DNA from: Phycomyces blakesleeanus NRRL 1555(-)
Taxonomy: Eukaryota > Mucoromycota > Mucoromycetes > Mucorales > Phycomycetaceae
Length of the DNA: 64,000 nt
Assembly (NCBI RefSeq): GCF_001638985.1
Contig: NW_017265155.1
Span: forward strand, 868,001-932,000
Reading direction: 5' to 3'
Positions 1 to 10,451 of the stretch are shown here, piece by piece (the first letter of the stretch is position 1; the number at the start of each line of letters is the position of its first letter). Made by a program: the position numbers and the translations under genes. The notes under the pieces are model-generated. The model was not told the DNA's origin. It did not search any database and worked only from the letters and a program-made list of their open reading frames with translations.

Positions 1-934
1 CCGCTGTTTAGCAGCAGCCCTTCTTCTGTACCAAACACGTCGTTTTTGCCCGGCTCACCTGGCTTATCTTTTTCTCTGCATCGATCTATTGCTAATATGC
101 ATATTGGGTCACCACCGGCATCGTTATCGGTATCAGTACCATCACCACAACAATCATCCTCGCACACCCGCCGCTTTTCTCCTTATGGTGCCCCAAGCTC
201 GCCACGACTTGCATCCCCTTCACCTAAACTACAGCCCCAGATACAGATGAGTGGTGTCGCATCTCTACCCGATACTGCATCCTCGCCTGTCAGTCCCTCT
301 TTTGGTGGATTTCCGAGTCTAGGACCATCGTCTACCATCTCCTCACGCCGAAGAGCATATCCCTCCAGCAGCCCCATGACATTGAGCATTGGTAGCCAAG
401 GGGGATTCAGTAATAGACGCCGCTCCTATGCTCCCTTTACTTCATCTGCCCTAGCCACTCCTGATAGAGAAGATGACAATCCGTTTGAGACCATGACTGA
501 ACCAATCAATCATGTCGCCGAGAGTATATGTGATGAGAGTGTATATGATGGGACAGAGCAGATAAATATGGAAGGAATGGAGTGGCTGGATCCTTCACTG
601 GAATACTTGGTACAACAAGGTAAAGATTATATTTTGTGTGTGTGTATATGCGTATTAGTTGGTTATTAATATATGTGTATGTATGTACCCTTTTCACATA
701 GCATATGCTCAGAGCGATAATACAATTGGGCCGGATTTCTTGCAGGGAGCAACTCATGAAGACATAATGGCCTTTTTGGCTGATCAGGATATTAGTTATG
801 ACCTGGGTACACCTGTAGATCACATAAAAATCGAAGAGCCTGACAGCAACCACCACCACCACCACCAAAATGGGTTTGATTTTGACAGTTTTGGCAATAT
901 GAATCAAGGCAGTTATCAACATGGTGGTTGGTAG
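1..934 (+). CDS. Ser/Pro-rich protein, 3' part (5' end outside window)
   Basis: The frame is open from base 1, so the gene starts upstream. Exon 1-619 encodes a low-complexity Ser/Pro/Thr-rich region with repeated basic patches (SSRRRAYP, SNRRRSYAP) that look like phosphorylatable, intrinsically disordered sequence, followed by an acidic stretch. I place an intron at 620-749 because donor GTAAAG at 620 and acceptor AG at 748-749 keep the frame (QQ joined to ATHEDIMAFL). The terminal exon 750-934 holds an acidic helix-like segment, the sequence VDHIKIEEPD (containing a sumoylation-type IKIE consensus), a His5 run and the end QHGGW. The composition suggests a transcriptional regulator tail, but no DNA-binding domain is visible here, so the function is not assigned. 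The acceptor is the weakest point: AG at 744-745 would cause a frame break. Confidence 0.6.
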
Positions 935-1674
935 GTTTTCCTATGTATAATTCCGTCCACCCGTCTACCCACTCATCTACCCACTCATCTACCCACTCAT
1001 CTACCCACTTACTCATCTACCCATAAAACCGTACACATTCACACCCATTCGCACATACTCACACATCTACACATCTACACATCTACACATCTATTATACA
1101 CTTATACACTTATACACTCACACTCACACTCACACTCACTGTCTTGTAATATAACACACACACACACACATTTATATATATATATATATATATATTGGCT
1201 TTATTTGTATACTTTACTATAGACCGGCACATTCTCTATGATTATTAGGATGTCTCAAATTTTAAAAGATCTAAAAGACTTGGGGTTCAAGTAGTTACCT
1301 TTATATATATATTACAGAGTAGGCACTAAGGAAAAAGAAAATCTAAGCTGAAAAGCTTCAATATTTAAAGGTTTATAAATAATCTTTGGGATATACCTTT
1401 TCTTTTTCTTTTTCATTTTTTTTTACTTGAAAAGGACTATAGAGCGTAGATTTAATCCATCTCCTTTAAGAGTTCTTTATGTATATGTACAACCATTTCA
1501 AGAAGTAAGGTCGCTGATTTTGAATTTGATGTCGATCGATCCAAAAAATAGACGTTTTCACTCATGAACTTTGGTTACTTGTGTCTGCTATTCTGGTACA
1601 AATAAAAGTGATGGTCTCGGTTTCCTTTTCTTTTTTCTTTCTTCCTGATTTTCTGTTTATTTATTTTTTAAAGA
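935..1674. repeat. Simple-repeat spacer
   Basis: This spacer lies downstream of the first gene. It holds about four copies of a 12-bp ctacccactcat unit (958-1022), short cacatctaca and cacactcaca runs (1060-1140), a CA run and a TA run near 1150-1196. I see no gene in it. A (GA)n run of about 36 bp (1798-1834) lies inside the transposase relic that follows. Confidence 0.7.
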
Positions 1675-1794
1675 AGATGGACAAGGACATGTTGTTGATG
1701 AGCATGGAGTTGAGCCAATGGGTCTTTGTGTTGACGAGGAGCCTTTCACTACCGAAGCAATGGTTTCTCATACTCGGTTTCTACAGAATAAGCC

Positions 1795-1837
<43 letters not shown>

Positions 1838-2411
1838 CGTAAACCTACCTTACTGAATTCAGCTAGAGATTAAAGAATCATGTAGATGATTATATGGAGC
1901 TATGCAATAATAATGATATACATCCTGCTCAGATGACGAAAGAAAGAAAAACTAGATTTTTTTTCATTTGTCTTTCAGTAAATGTCTCAGTGCTTCAGCT
2001 GCTGTTAGGCAATTAGGCATTTCTATTCGTATAGCCCAGATATGGGTTAAGCGACACTATGAAGATCCTAAAAGCATTTTTGAAAAAAAAAAGAAAAAAA
2101 TCAGGACGACGTCGTATTCTTGGGGAGGATCAGAAGCAACTTATTTTAAGTTATATTGATGAGAATCCTTCTGCAGTTTTGACTGAAGTGGTAAAAAGTT
2201 TAATGCAAAATTTTATAGATCTTAGAGTTTTTCATAGTATCGTTTATATCTCCATGACAACGTAGTGCAATCTATCCATTAAGCAGGCACAGTTCCATTC
2301 TGTAGAAAGAAACAGCGAGGAAAGCATTCAGCAAAGGTATGACTGGGTCCAAAAGTGGCAACAAATTGACCAGGACTTTCAGCAATCTGACGGGGACAAC
2401 GTTTCTATCTA
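1675..2411 (+). pseudogene. IS630/Tc1-mariner-type transposase relic (N-terminal half)
   Basis: Three frames together spell the N-terminal part of a transposase family I recall from mucoralean genomes. At 1675-1800 the reading is EDGQGHVVDEHGVEPMGLCV and onward to FLQNKPAE. At 1985-2260 there is a helix-turn-helix segment (QLGISIRIAQIWVKR, GRRRILGEDQ, IDENPSAVL). At 2270-2400 the reading is KQAQFHSVERN and RYDWVQKWQQIDQDF. Frameshifts, stops and an inserted (GA)n run separate these blocks, and the DDE catalytic part is missing, so the copy is dead. The family assignment rests on recalled sequence resemblance. Confidence 0.7.
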
Positions 2412-2950
2412 ACCGGACTAATTAATTGCGACTACCTGCCCGGGACCCGGTGTCTTTCTTTAATCCTTCAGGGTAAAACGACCTGCCCCGAAATTCATAC
2501 AATATATTCAATTAGTAGCCATAAATTTAGATTTGGCTATAAAAAATAGTAATTAGTCACAAATACACTATATCAATAGCCAGTTTTGCAGAATATCTTA
2601 CTATTTATTGGCCTTCTTATGGTTATAATGTCTTTGTCTTCCTTTCACTTACTTATATTCCCAGAATTTGAAAGCACCAACTGGTAAGTAATTCTCATCC
2701 GCTCTTTTTTTTTGCAAAGTACAAAAGAAAAGCTCTATACAAATATTCTGTATCCTTAGGAACCAGATAGAGTTACTCTATGCTGGCAAAAAGGTCACAA
2801 TTTGTGGTTCGGTAGAATCAAAATGTCGTCTCCCTAAAATTACCAAAAAATTGATTGAGAAATAAAAACAAAGTCTAAAAAGTTAGTATGGGTGAAGATA
2901 ACTTTATATTTTAAAAAGACGTACCTTGGTTGTTAATAAATAGTATAATG
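2412..2950. other. Spacer, no gene seen
   Basis: AT-rich sequence with one short GC-richer island (about 2430-2500, tgcccgggacccgg). I see no reading frame, RNA gene or terminal repeat that I can support. Confidence 0.5.
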
Positions 2951-3121
2951 ATCTTTCAGACCGTGTTTTTGAATTGTTCTCTTACAAGCAGTTGAATTTT
3001 GACAAAGAAATTTTTCTTGTGTTTTTGCGTTTGGCAAGAAGAGTGACATTGTATACTTCCAAGCTGTCCAAGCTGTTCGTAAGGTTCCACTTGCTTTATA
3101 TTAACCAATTTTGTCGACAAC

Positions 3122-3780
3122 TGCACTGCGTCAACCTTGGGACCGAGCTTAGCAATAATGACTCACTTTGGAGCAGACTATGAACGAACATTTTGGGTGC
3201 GTCGAATCGTACCTACCTTTCAATCATTTGCCCATCAAACAGGTCTGCTTTGCTTCGACTGATGCGAATGCGAGTTGAAACACCGTGCTCTGGCAGATAT
3301 AGATCCGAAACTCTGGGAAAAAGGGAAACCATGGTTTGCAGATGGACTCGGTTACGGTTGGACTGGTGGTGATCGTGTGGTCATTGAAGGCTTGTCAGGA
3401 CACGACAAAGAAAAGATACTCTAGACCATTTATGACAGCGTAAAACAAGATCACAGTATGATCGACATTCTCAAAGGCATCGCCAATACCCACACGAAAT
3501 CAAGTTTCAACACATTCTTACAAACCAAGGTATTTGGCGTTCACACAATCAAGACGACAATCATTTTGTCAGAATTGCAGATGGATGACGAAGGAAAGTT
3601 TATCCAAGGGCAATTTCGAGTCATTGATATTCCAACACGCTACAAAGGCCGAAACAAATGGTTTCGCATATTTGATATGCTTACATAATGAAAGTACGTG
3701 ATGTACAGATGAATAATTTGGACTCATTGGGTATCCAGGAACAAGGAAAAGCAGATGTGCTTCCTGAACAAACCGTCCAA
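3122..3780 (+). pseudogene. Relic of an orphan protein family recurrent in mucoralean genomes
   Basis: Broken frames read MTHFGADYERTFWVRRIVP (from about 3160), then WEKGKPWFADGLGYGWTGG and RVVIEGLSGHDKEKI (3310-3421), a stop, then DSVKQDHSMIDILKGIANTH, FGVHTIKTTIILSEL and a Cys-poor tail ending in FDMLT (3458-3688). The layout of a conserved ERVV-EGS motif followed by a helical DSVKQ segment matches large uncharacterised proteins I recall from Rhizopus and Phycomyces; no biochemical role is known to me. At least two stops and one frameshift make it a pseudogene. Further debris of what may be the same kind of protein occurs at 37.4-38.6 and 44.2-44.8 kb. Confidence 0.5.
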
Positions 3781-3910
3781 GCTAAGTTATATAACGTTTG
3801 TTGATTTTCCCGTGACAAAAACACAAGGCATCGACCCTAACAGTCTCAAATAGCCTCAAACAACTTCTTTTATTTTTATTTTTGGATCAATCGACATTAA
3901 ATTCAAAATC

Positions 3911-4031
3911 ATTTGGTGTGGATAGACTAAAAGTTCAAAAAAGGGCAAAAAAAGGGACAAAATTAATTAAAATTCTCGTCCAATAATATGACTTTAATTT
4001 TTGCTCTTTTAGTCTGTCCACACCAAGCGAC
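3911..4031. mobile_element. MITE, family A copy 1
   Basis: The left end TTGGTGTGGATAGACTAAAA is the inverted repeat of the right end (4008-4027, one mismatch), spanning only about 120 bp. There is no coding capacity. A second copy with the same ends lies at 62474-62830, which establishes it as an interspersed non-autonomous element. The target duplication is not clear. Confidence 0.75.
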
Positions 4032-5382
4032 TTTACTTCTTGAAATGGTTATATGTGTATATAATGTGTATGTAGGTGCTTATGTAAGTGTGTGTGTGTG
4101 TGATGAACCCAAAAAAAAGTAATAATTAATATCTTTTGGTCATATACTAATTAGCTTTGTGTGTGGTTATAACTGAATAAGAATTCACAATAAATTAAAT
4201 TTATTGATGATAGATGAGTGAGAATATATGGTATAAGAAAATAGCTTCCTTGTTAGTGTATTTTTATTTGCTTCAACTTTTTATAAGAACAATCTTAACA
4301 AAAGCAAGAACACATATAGCATAGCATAGCATAGCATAGTTTAGTACAATACGAAACAAAACAAAATACACCAATTGACCAAGGTGATACGCAATGATAA
4401 AATACAATAAGCGTAATCATATTGTAACCAGAGTTGTATATAAATGTAATAAACTGCAAGTGAATTTTTTGTTTTGGACTTGTAACTTTAAAGAGCTACA
4501 ATCGATTTGGTTGGCTGTTAATCAATTGACAGATCTGTTATTAACTTTAAACAATTAAACAGGGCAATAAAATAATAACATCCTTCCTCAATAAGAGATG
4601 GTGTGAACTTGTAGTAAAATTTACCTATCAAATAAGGTAATTCGGATATTCAAGTCTGCTCGAGGAATTGTAAATACCGGAAAATATAAAATATTTGTTA
4701 AACCAAGGAGAAAAAATAAATTAATCAAATTCGACAAACATATAGGGTTGACATATAAAAGTCTTTTATTTTTAATTTTTTATTGAGAGAAAAAAATATA
4801 TTGTTGCCTGGTTACGAAACTATTGATTTTTTTTTGAAGAAGTTCAAGCTGTATAATGTCTACAGCCTGGTTACCTATCTTTAATGGAAGATGAGGTAAC
4901 AAAGATAATATATATATATATAAGCTCTAATAGCTCAGAATTGTAGATTATAAATCATATTGTATATATAATATATGTATATATGATTGATATACAGCTC
5001 TTTGACAAGTCCGTGCACCTACATGATAGGTTCTCTTGAGTTTGGTTTCCAGAGGTAATACTCTCTATCTGGTCTTATCACATGGATATCAAAAAATAGA
5101 TACAAGAGTATAAATATAAATATAAATATAAATATAAATATAATTGTGGGTGTATTATAAACCTATATATGTATATATTTAGAGATACAAATATATACAT
5201 ATACTTTTATATATATATATATTTTCTCGACTTCTTTTTCTCTCTCTCTTCTTCTTCTTCTTCTTCTTATTCAACTTCTTTAACCTCTTTAACCTCTTTA
5301 ACCTCTCCTTTACTTTACTTTTTCTTTTGTAATAATTTCTTGTGTGACGATTTAAAACTACAGCAATAAAAATAAAAATAAC
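4032..5382. other. AT-rich spacer and upstream region of the methyltransferase gene
   Basis: No gene is visible. There are short tandem runs: atagc repeats near 4316-4338, TA runs, and (aatata)n near 5113-5142. A CT-rich stretch (5225-5320) precedes the methyltransferase start and may be part of its promoter or 5' UTR. Confidence 0.5.
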
Positions 5383-6949
5383 ATGGGTTCTCAGGCTTCT
5401 GTTGCGTCTTGCAATAAACAGAAAAGTAATTATTCTCGCGTCAGTTCTAGACAAGGATCAAATGCTAGCAAACGTTCACAAGAAAAAGCACCAACGAAAA
5501 AGAGATACACGATAAACGACCCTGCGAAATCGTGTTTTATTCCGGAAAGAGTTGGAGAGAGAGATCGCTCAAACACAGTAAGAAATAGGCACATTTGTTG
5601 GTGTTGAATATTAAGATATCCTTGATATATACATTTTCATTGCTATTAAATGATAATAAGAATATTCTTTAAAAATATCTAATAAATTCATCATAATAAA
5701 TAGCAACATTTTGCACTAAAGAGTCTCTTTGAAGGGTAAATATATATATAAGAAATAATACGTGTATATCAAATAAGATCTAATTATTTACATGTATATA
5801 TATATACCTTATAGAAATTTCTTTGATAGCATAAAAAAATATGTTGACTTTGAACATCATGTACAGATATTAGACATTGGATGTGGCTCAGGAGCATGGG
5901 CAATGGTGATTATAATAAGAATGCTAATAAGAATAAAAGATAGCGGTTACTGACTTATCTGGCAAAGTAGGACACAGCAACTGAGTATCCAACTGCCAGC
6001 TTTATCGCAATCGACAGAGCCGCCATCTTTCCTACATCCATACACCCCGCCAATGTTGCATTCGAATGTTTAGATATAGCCGACGTTCTACCTTATAAAG
6101 ATAACCACTTCGATTTTGTTCATTTGGGTTCACTAGCATTTGCTCTCCAAAGTAGCCAATGGGCAAAGGTTTTGAAAGAAGCCTACCGCGTCACAAAGCC
6201 AGGTGGATGTATTCAACTTATGGAAGCACAATTAATCGTAAGATTTTTTCATCCACTCAATTCCCTCCCCTTCTTTTATTTTTTTCTTTTTCTTTTTCTT
6301 GAATATAATTGGTCAGAGTTTATATATATATATATATTTATTATATATTTATTATAATCTTTTTCTTGTCTTGTCTTGTATTTATATTTTTTTTTATTAT
6401 TATTGTTATTTAAGCAGAGTCCTGGAAATGAGCTTGTCCTTTACTCTCAAGAGAAACGTAAGTAAATTCTATCAATTAAGCAAAACAAAAGTAAACTTGC
6501 AAAATAACAATATTCTTATATCTTTTTAGTCAAGTCTATCCTTTTACAGCATGGGCAAAACCCATATTTGTACGAAAATCTTGGAGCCATGTTATCAGAA
6601 GCCGGGTTTAAAATAATCCAAGAAGAAAAGAGGACAGTTGTACTGAGTAAGTTTACAGTAAGACCTTTATTTATTTTCTATAAAGAAAATAAAATAAATA
6701 GAGTTAATTTTGACTTGACTATTTGTTCAATTCTTCTGTTGTTATCTAGATAATCACATTTTAGCAGATGAATTTATGCACATCCTTAGTGAGAGTGTAG
6801 ATGCCTGTATGCCATTTGTAATGTCTGTTGACGGATTAGAGTCTTCTGAGGAGTTTCAAGCGTGGAAATCGGCTTATCTGGCGGCTAGACGGGATACTTC
6901 TGATGTAACCTGGTTTGGAGTTGCTGCTCGAAAACCTACACAAAGCTAA
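5383..6949 (+). CDS. SAM-dependent methyltransferase (UMTA/LaeA-like class I)
   Basis: Modelled as seven exons: 5383-5577, 5704-5735 (32-nt micro-exon), 5815-5905, 5971-6237, 6418-6457, 6530-6646 and 6750-6949. All phases agree, giving about 313 aa. A basic Ser-rich N-terminus (MGSQASVASCNKQKS) is followed by the QHFALKSLFEGNF-like lead-in, motif I ILDIGCGSGAWAMD (SAM binding), the acidic IAID end of strand 2, a DVLPYKDNHFDFVH motif IV region and EAYRVTKPGGCIQLME (motif VI). This is the standard order in the fungal class I methyltransferases that often end with WFGVAARK, as here. The substrate is unknown. A polybasic, possibly lipid-modified N-terminus (MGS, potential N-myristoyl glycine) is an inference. 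The gene stands alone. Confidence 0.85.
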
Positions 6950-9900
6950 GAGTCTTTCTTTTGATGTTCTTATTGCTGTTGTTGCTGTATCATTTCTTCT
7001 TCTTCTTCTTCTTTCTTTGCTATCTATTATCTTGTATTCAAAAGGAACCTCTTGACTTTACTAATCTCTTTCTTTATTTCGTTTGTTCTTTATTCATACT
7101 ATATATATCATATATTATGTTTTATTATTTTATCTACTCAAAACTCATATACACACCCACCCATACACCCACACACCCATACATATACACACGCACACAC
7201 ACACACACACATATATATATTGAAATAATAATCATAATAATAGAGCTGGTCTCAGTTTTATCTTTACTGTTATTATCTTGTTATCAATCATACAACCATT
7301 AACTGTGAGGGAATATCTTTTCTTTTCTTTCTTTTTTTTGGGGGAGAGGTTATTTTTTTTTTAAAATTAAAAAATAATAATAATAGAAAACAATGGCTTG
7401 TGAGCGAGAAAACGGAGTAACAGTAAAATAAGAGAGAGAGAGAAAGATATATATTGAATAAACTTTGTACCTCGACGTCGCCGTCGCCGTCGCCGTTGTA
7501 GTCGCAGTCGCAGTCGTTGTCTTTTGTCGTCCACAAACACAAACACAGACACAAACACAAACACAGACAGAGACACAATAATATACGCATATAGAAATAT
7601 AAAGAAATAAAGAGAGTAGATGAGTTAGTAAAGGAGATGATATGTGTGCCTGTATTTATTTATACTTCAGAGTCAGAGTGTGGAGATTCTTCTTTTTGTT
7701 ACAAGCCAAGAACCACACAACCACACACATTGACATCGGCTATTGATTAATAAATAAGCTAATATTTGACAAATGCACATATTTGTGTGCAACCGGTCAT
7801 TTAACAGGAAACATACAATGTGAGTGCAAATTTATTTATAATTATAAAAGAAATGCCTTTTGTCTGCCATGATACTTGAACCACGATAATCTAAATATGC
7901 TTTTTTATTTTAATGTATGGAAATGTATATAAAGGCAATATGTGATACAATTGGACCAATTGAAGTCAAAGTTCATTACTTATATATGCTATTAATTCTT
8001 TGGTTCTTTTTTTTTGTATATAAAAAAAAGACAGTCAAGTGTTTATATTTTATATCTATGTACACACTTAATAAGCATCGTTACAGTTTGTGGAATAAGT
8101 CCCACGGATAAATAAATGAAATATAATAATATTCTCTTAAAGAAAAACCTGTACAAGATGACAAGTTCCATTGTGAATTGTTACACACATGTATTCCCAG
8201 ATAACAATAAACTCAAGATAATGCATTGGACTCTTGGTCTGAATATATATATATATATATATACACAAATAATGTCTTGTATATAATAACTATTCGGTAT
8301 TTTAAATAAAGAACAAAACAGAAGATGTACAAAAGGTAACTATACAATCAGGATATACCCATTTGGAGTATCATGGTATATTAAAATAAAGATAGCAATG
8401 GGTCCTCATCCAAGAAGGTCTCACAACTCAGATATATTCTATTTATTAACGGAATCATCAGAATTTGGATCGTCTATTCACTGTAAAGCATAAGAATAAA
8501 AAGATTGGCCAGGATGCCTTGAAATTGTTGGAGTATAATCCCAACTAATTATCGCATTCTAGTCATTTAGTCATTTAGTCATTTAGCATGATAAACAAGT
8601 TTAATATACCAAGTATTCAGCTTTATAGAAACCATAAATATATCGATCTTAGCCTTAGACAAAGCAGTATAGATAGCACAGCTGTCCTCAATTTAACCAG
8701 AATAATTTTTAAAAAAAAATCAATTGAGATTGTTGATACAATTCAGCTAAAGTAGTATATAGCCAATTGCTTATACTGTACTTTAGAGAGAAAAAAACCA
8801 ACATCGCGTTTATGTAGCCATGTGTACTACATGTATTTCCTATTCATGACCATGTTCTGTTCTGTTATATTCTATATTCTAGTGGAATGTTCGGCTGAAG
8901 AACCTTTTTCAAAAACTCCATTAATATATATATATATATATATTTAAAAAAGAAAAAGAGCGATACTTAGAAGCCTGAATACACATACACACATCTAACC
9001 CATGTATCCAAGCACGCGTGGGTTTTAGCAACTAGTGACACGTTTCTTGGAAATCATTATTACCATTGCTGTTATTATTATTTAAAAGAAAAAGTCATCA
9101 TTTGTCATAAGCATTTTATGCAATCGGAATAGCCAGTTTCGTAAACAGCCGATTCAGCAGCAACCATTTTCTTACCAGAAGTCTAGAACAAATAGTGTCT
9201 CGATCTATCCTAAAAACAAAAACTTTACTGATGCTATATAACACAGTCTGTGGCTTCACTGCTTCAACACAAAAATGGAATTGACGATCATGGCGTATTA
9301 AATACAAGTAGCTTTTTTAAAAAAAATAAGCACAGTAATCGTAGTATTGTTAGTTTTAGTGTTAGTGTCACTTGGTAGCGATTCCTGACGTAGGTCTTTG
9401 GTAAATAGTAAAGATCGACCGCGTGGAAAATAAAAATAAAAATAAAAAGCAAAAAGAAGGAGAAAGCGGGCTCAACCAGTAGCTGTGAGCAAAATGGCGA
9501 TGAAATGGGAGATGGAGATATGGGGGGTGAGTAGAGAGAGAGAGAGAGGGTAAGGTGTGGCAGAGCAGGGTCGAGAGGATCGTCGATCTCCATATATGGC
9601 TCTGAATAGGCGTGGTGTAATCTGAATACACGGCTGCCTAAAATAATAAGGAGTAATCAAGGTCGCACCCCGCCACTTTTGAAGTCGCAGTGTCAATAGA
9701 AGAGTGTACAGATTTGTATTAAGTTAGAACGCATTACACAATGAATCAAGTGTAGCATATACACAGAATGATCGCACAAAAAAAGAAAAGCAACAACAAA
9801 AAACATGATGTCGTACAAGAAAGCTTGTCAAATCTATCCATATATGTCTATACAGACTTCTTTAGACCACTGGCCTTCTTCTTCCTCTTATTTTGCTTGA

Positions 9901-10102
9901 TATTCATAATCACATTTGAAAAATACCTGTGTTTTGTTTTCATTGACTATAGATTTTATCTGTCTGCACCTTTTATATACTTTACAAAGTTTGAAAAATA
10001 AATAAAAATGAAAAATAAGGATTTAACCGTAATGTATCTTGGTTTTGCTAAACTATTTACTGGTTAATATCTGCTATTCAAAGCAGTAATTAAAAAATCA
10101 GC
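6950..10102. other. Long intergenic stretch, no supported gene
   Basis: Three kilobases of AT-rich sequence. It contains CA/TA microsatellites (7145-7225, 8243-8262), a gtcgcc run (7470-7520), an acaaacacag run (7530-7575), three copies of tagtcattt (8562-8588), and a purine-rich block (9500-9560). Open frames here are made of these simple repeats. I see no RNA gene. Confidence 0.5.
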
Positions 10103-10451
10103 TATTATTCGGGCCCGACGCTTTTCCTCTCGGGCACGACGTTTCTATAGAGTACTAAAAATATTCTAAACACCGATTTTAATTATGTACCGGACTCCTG
10201 AAAAGTGACTATGGTCCGACCTTCAATGGTAACAGAGTACCTGAAAGCAAAAAAAAGTTGTGTCCTGAAGAAATTAGTGAAAGACCCGTTATAAAACCTT
10301 CTTTTCTTTTATATATTCATCTTGTAAGAATTAGACATCTTTTACATAATATAGTGTTTTTATCAGAAGAAACAAGAGTGCTACTTCTATCATTACAAAT
10401 TAGTATTTGTAAAAACGATGTTAACAATCGCTCAATAGAAATCACTTCAAC

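Noticed and set aside
958..1022. 12-bp direct repeats, CRISPR-like at first glance
   Set aside because: They are contiguous with no spacers, lie in a eukaryotic 3' flank and show no palindromic repeat; an ordinary minisatellite.
5179..5454. Long Lys/Arg-rich minus-strand frame before the methyltransferase
   Set aside because: It is the reverse of a CT-rich simple repeat and overlaps the true plus-strand start.
7288..7590. Two overlapping minus-strand frames rich in Cys/Leu or Arg
   Set aside because: They arise from cacaaa and gtcgcc tandem repeats and have no protein character.
9288..9696. Three overlapping minus-strand frames
   Set aside because: Driven by GA/CT-rich simple sequence, no start context, no recognisable motif.
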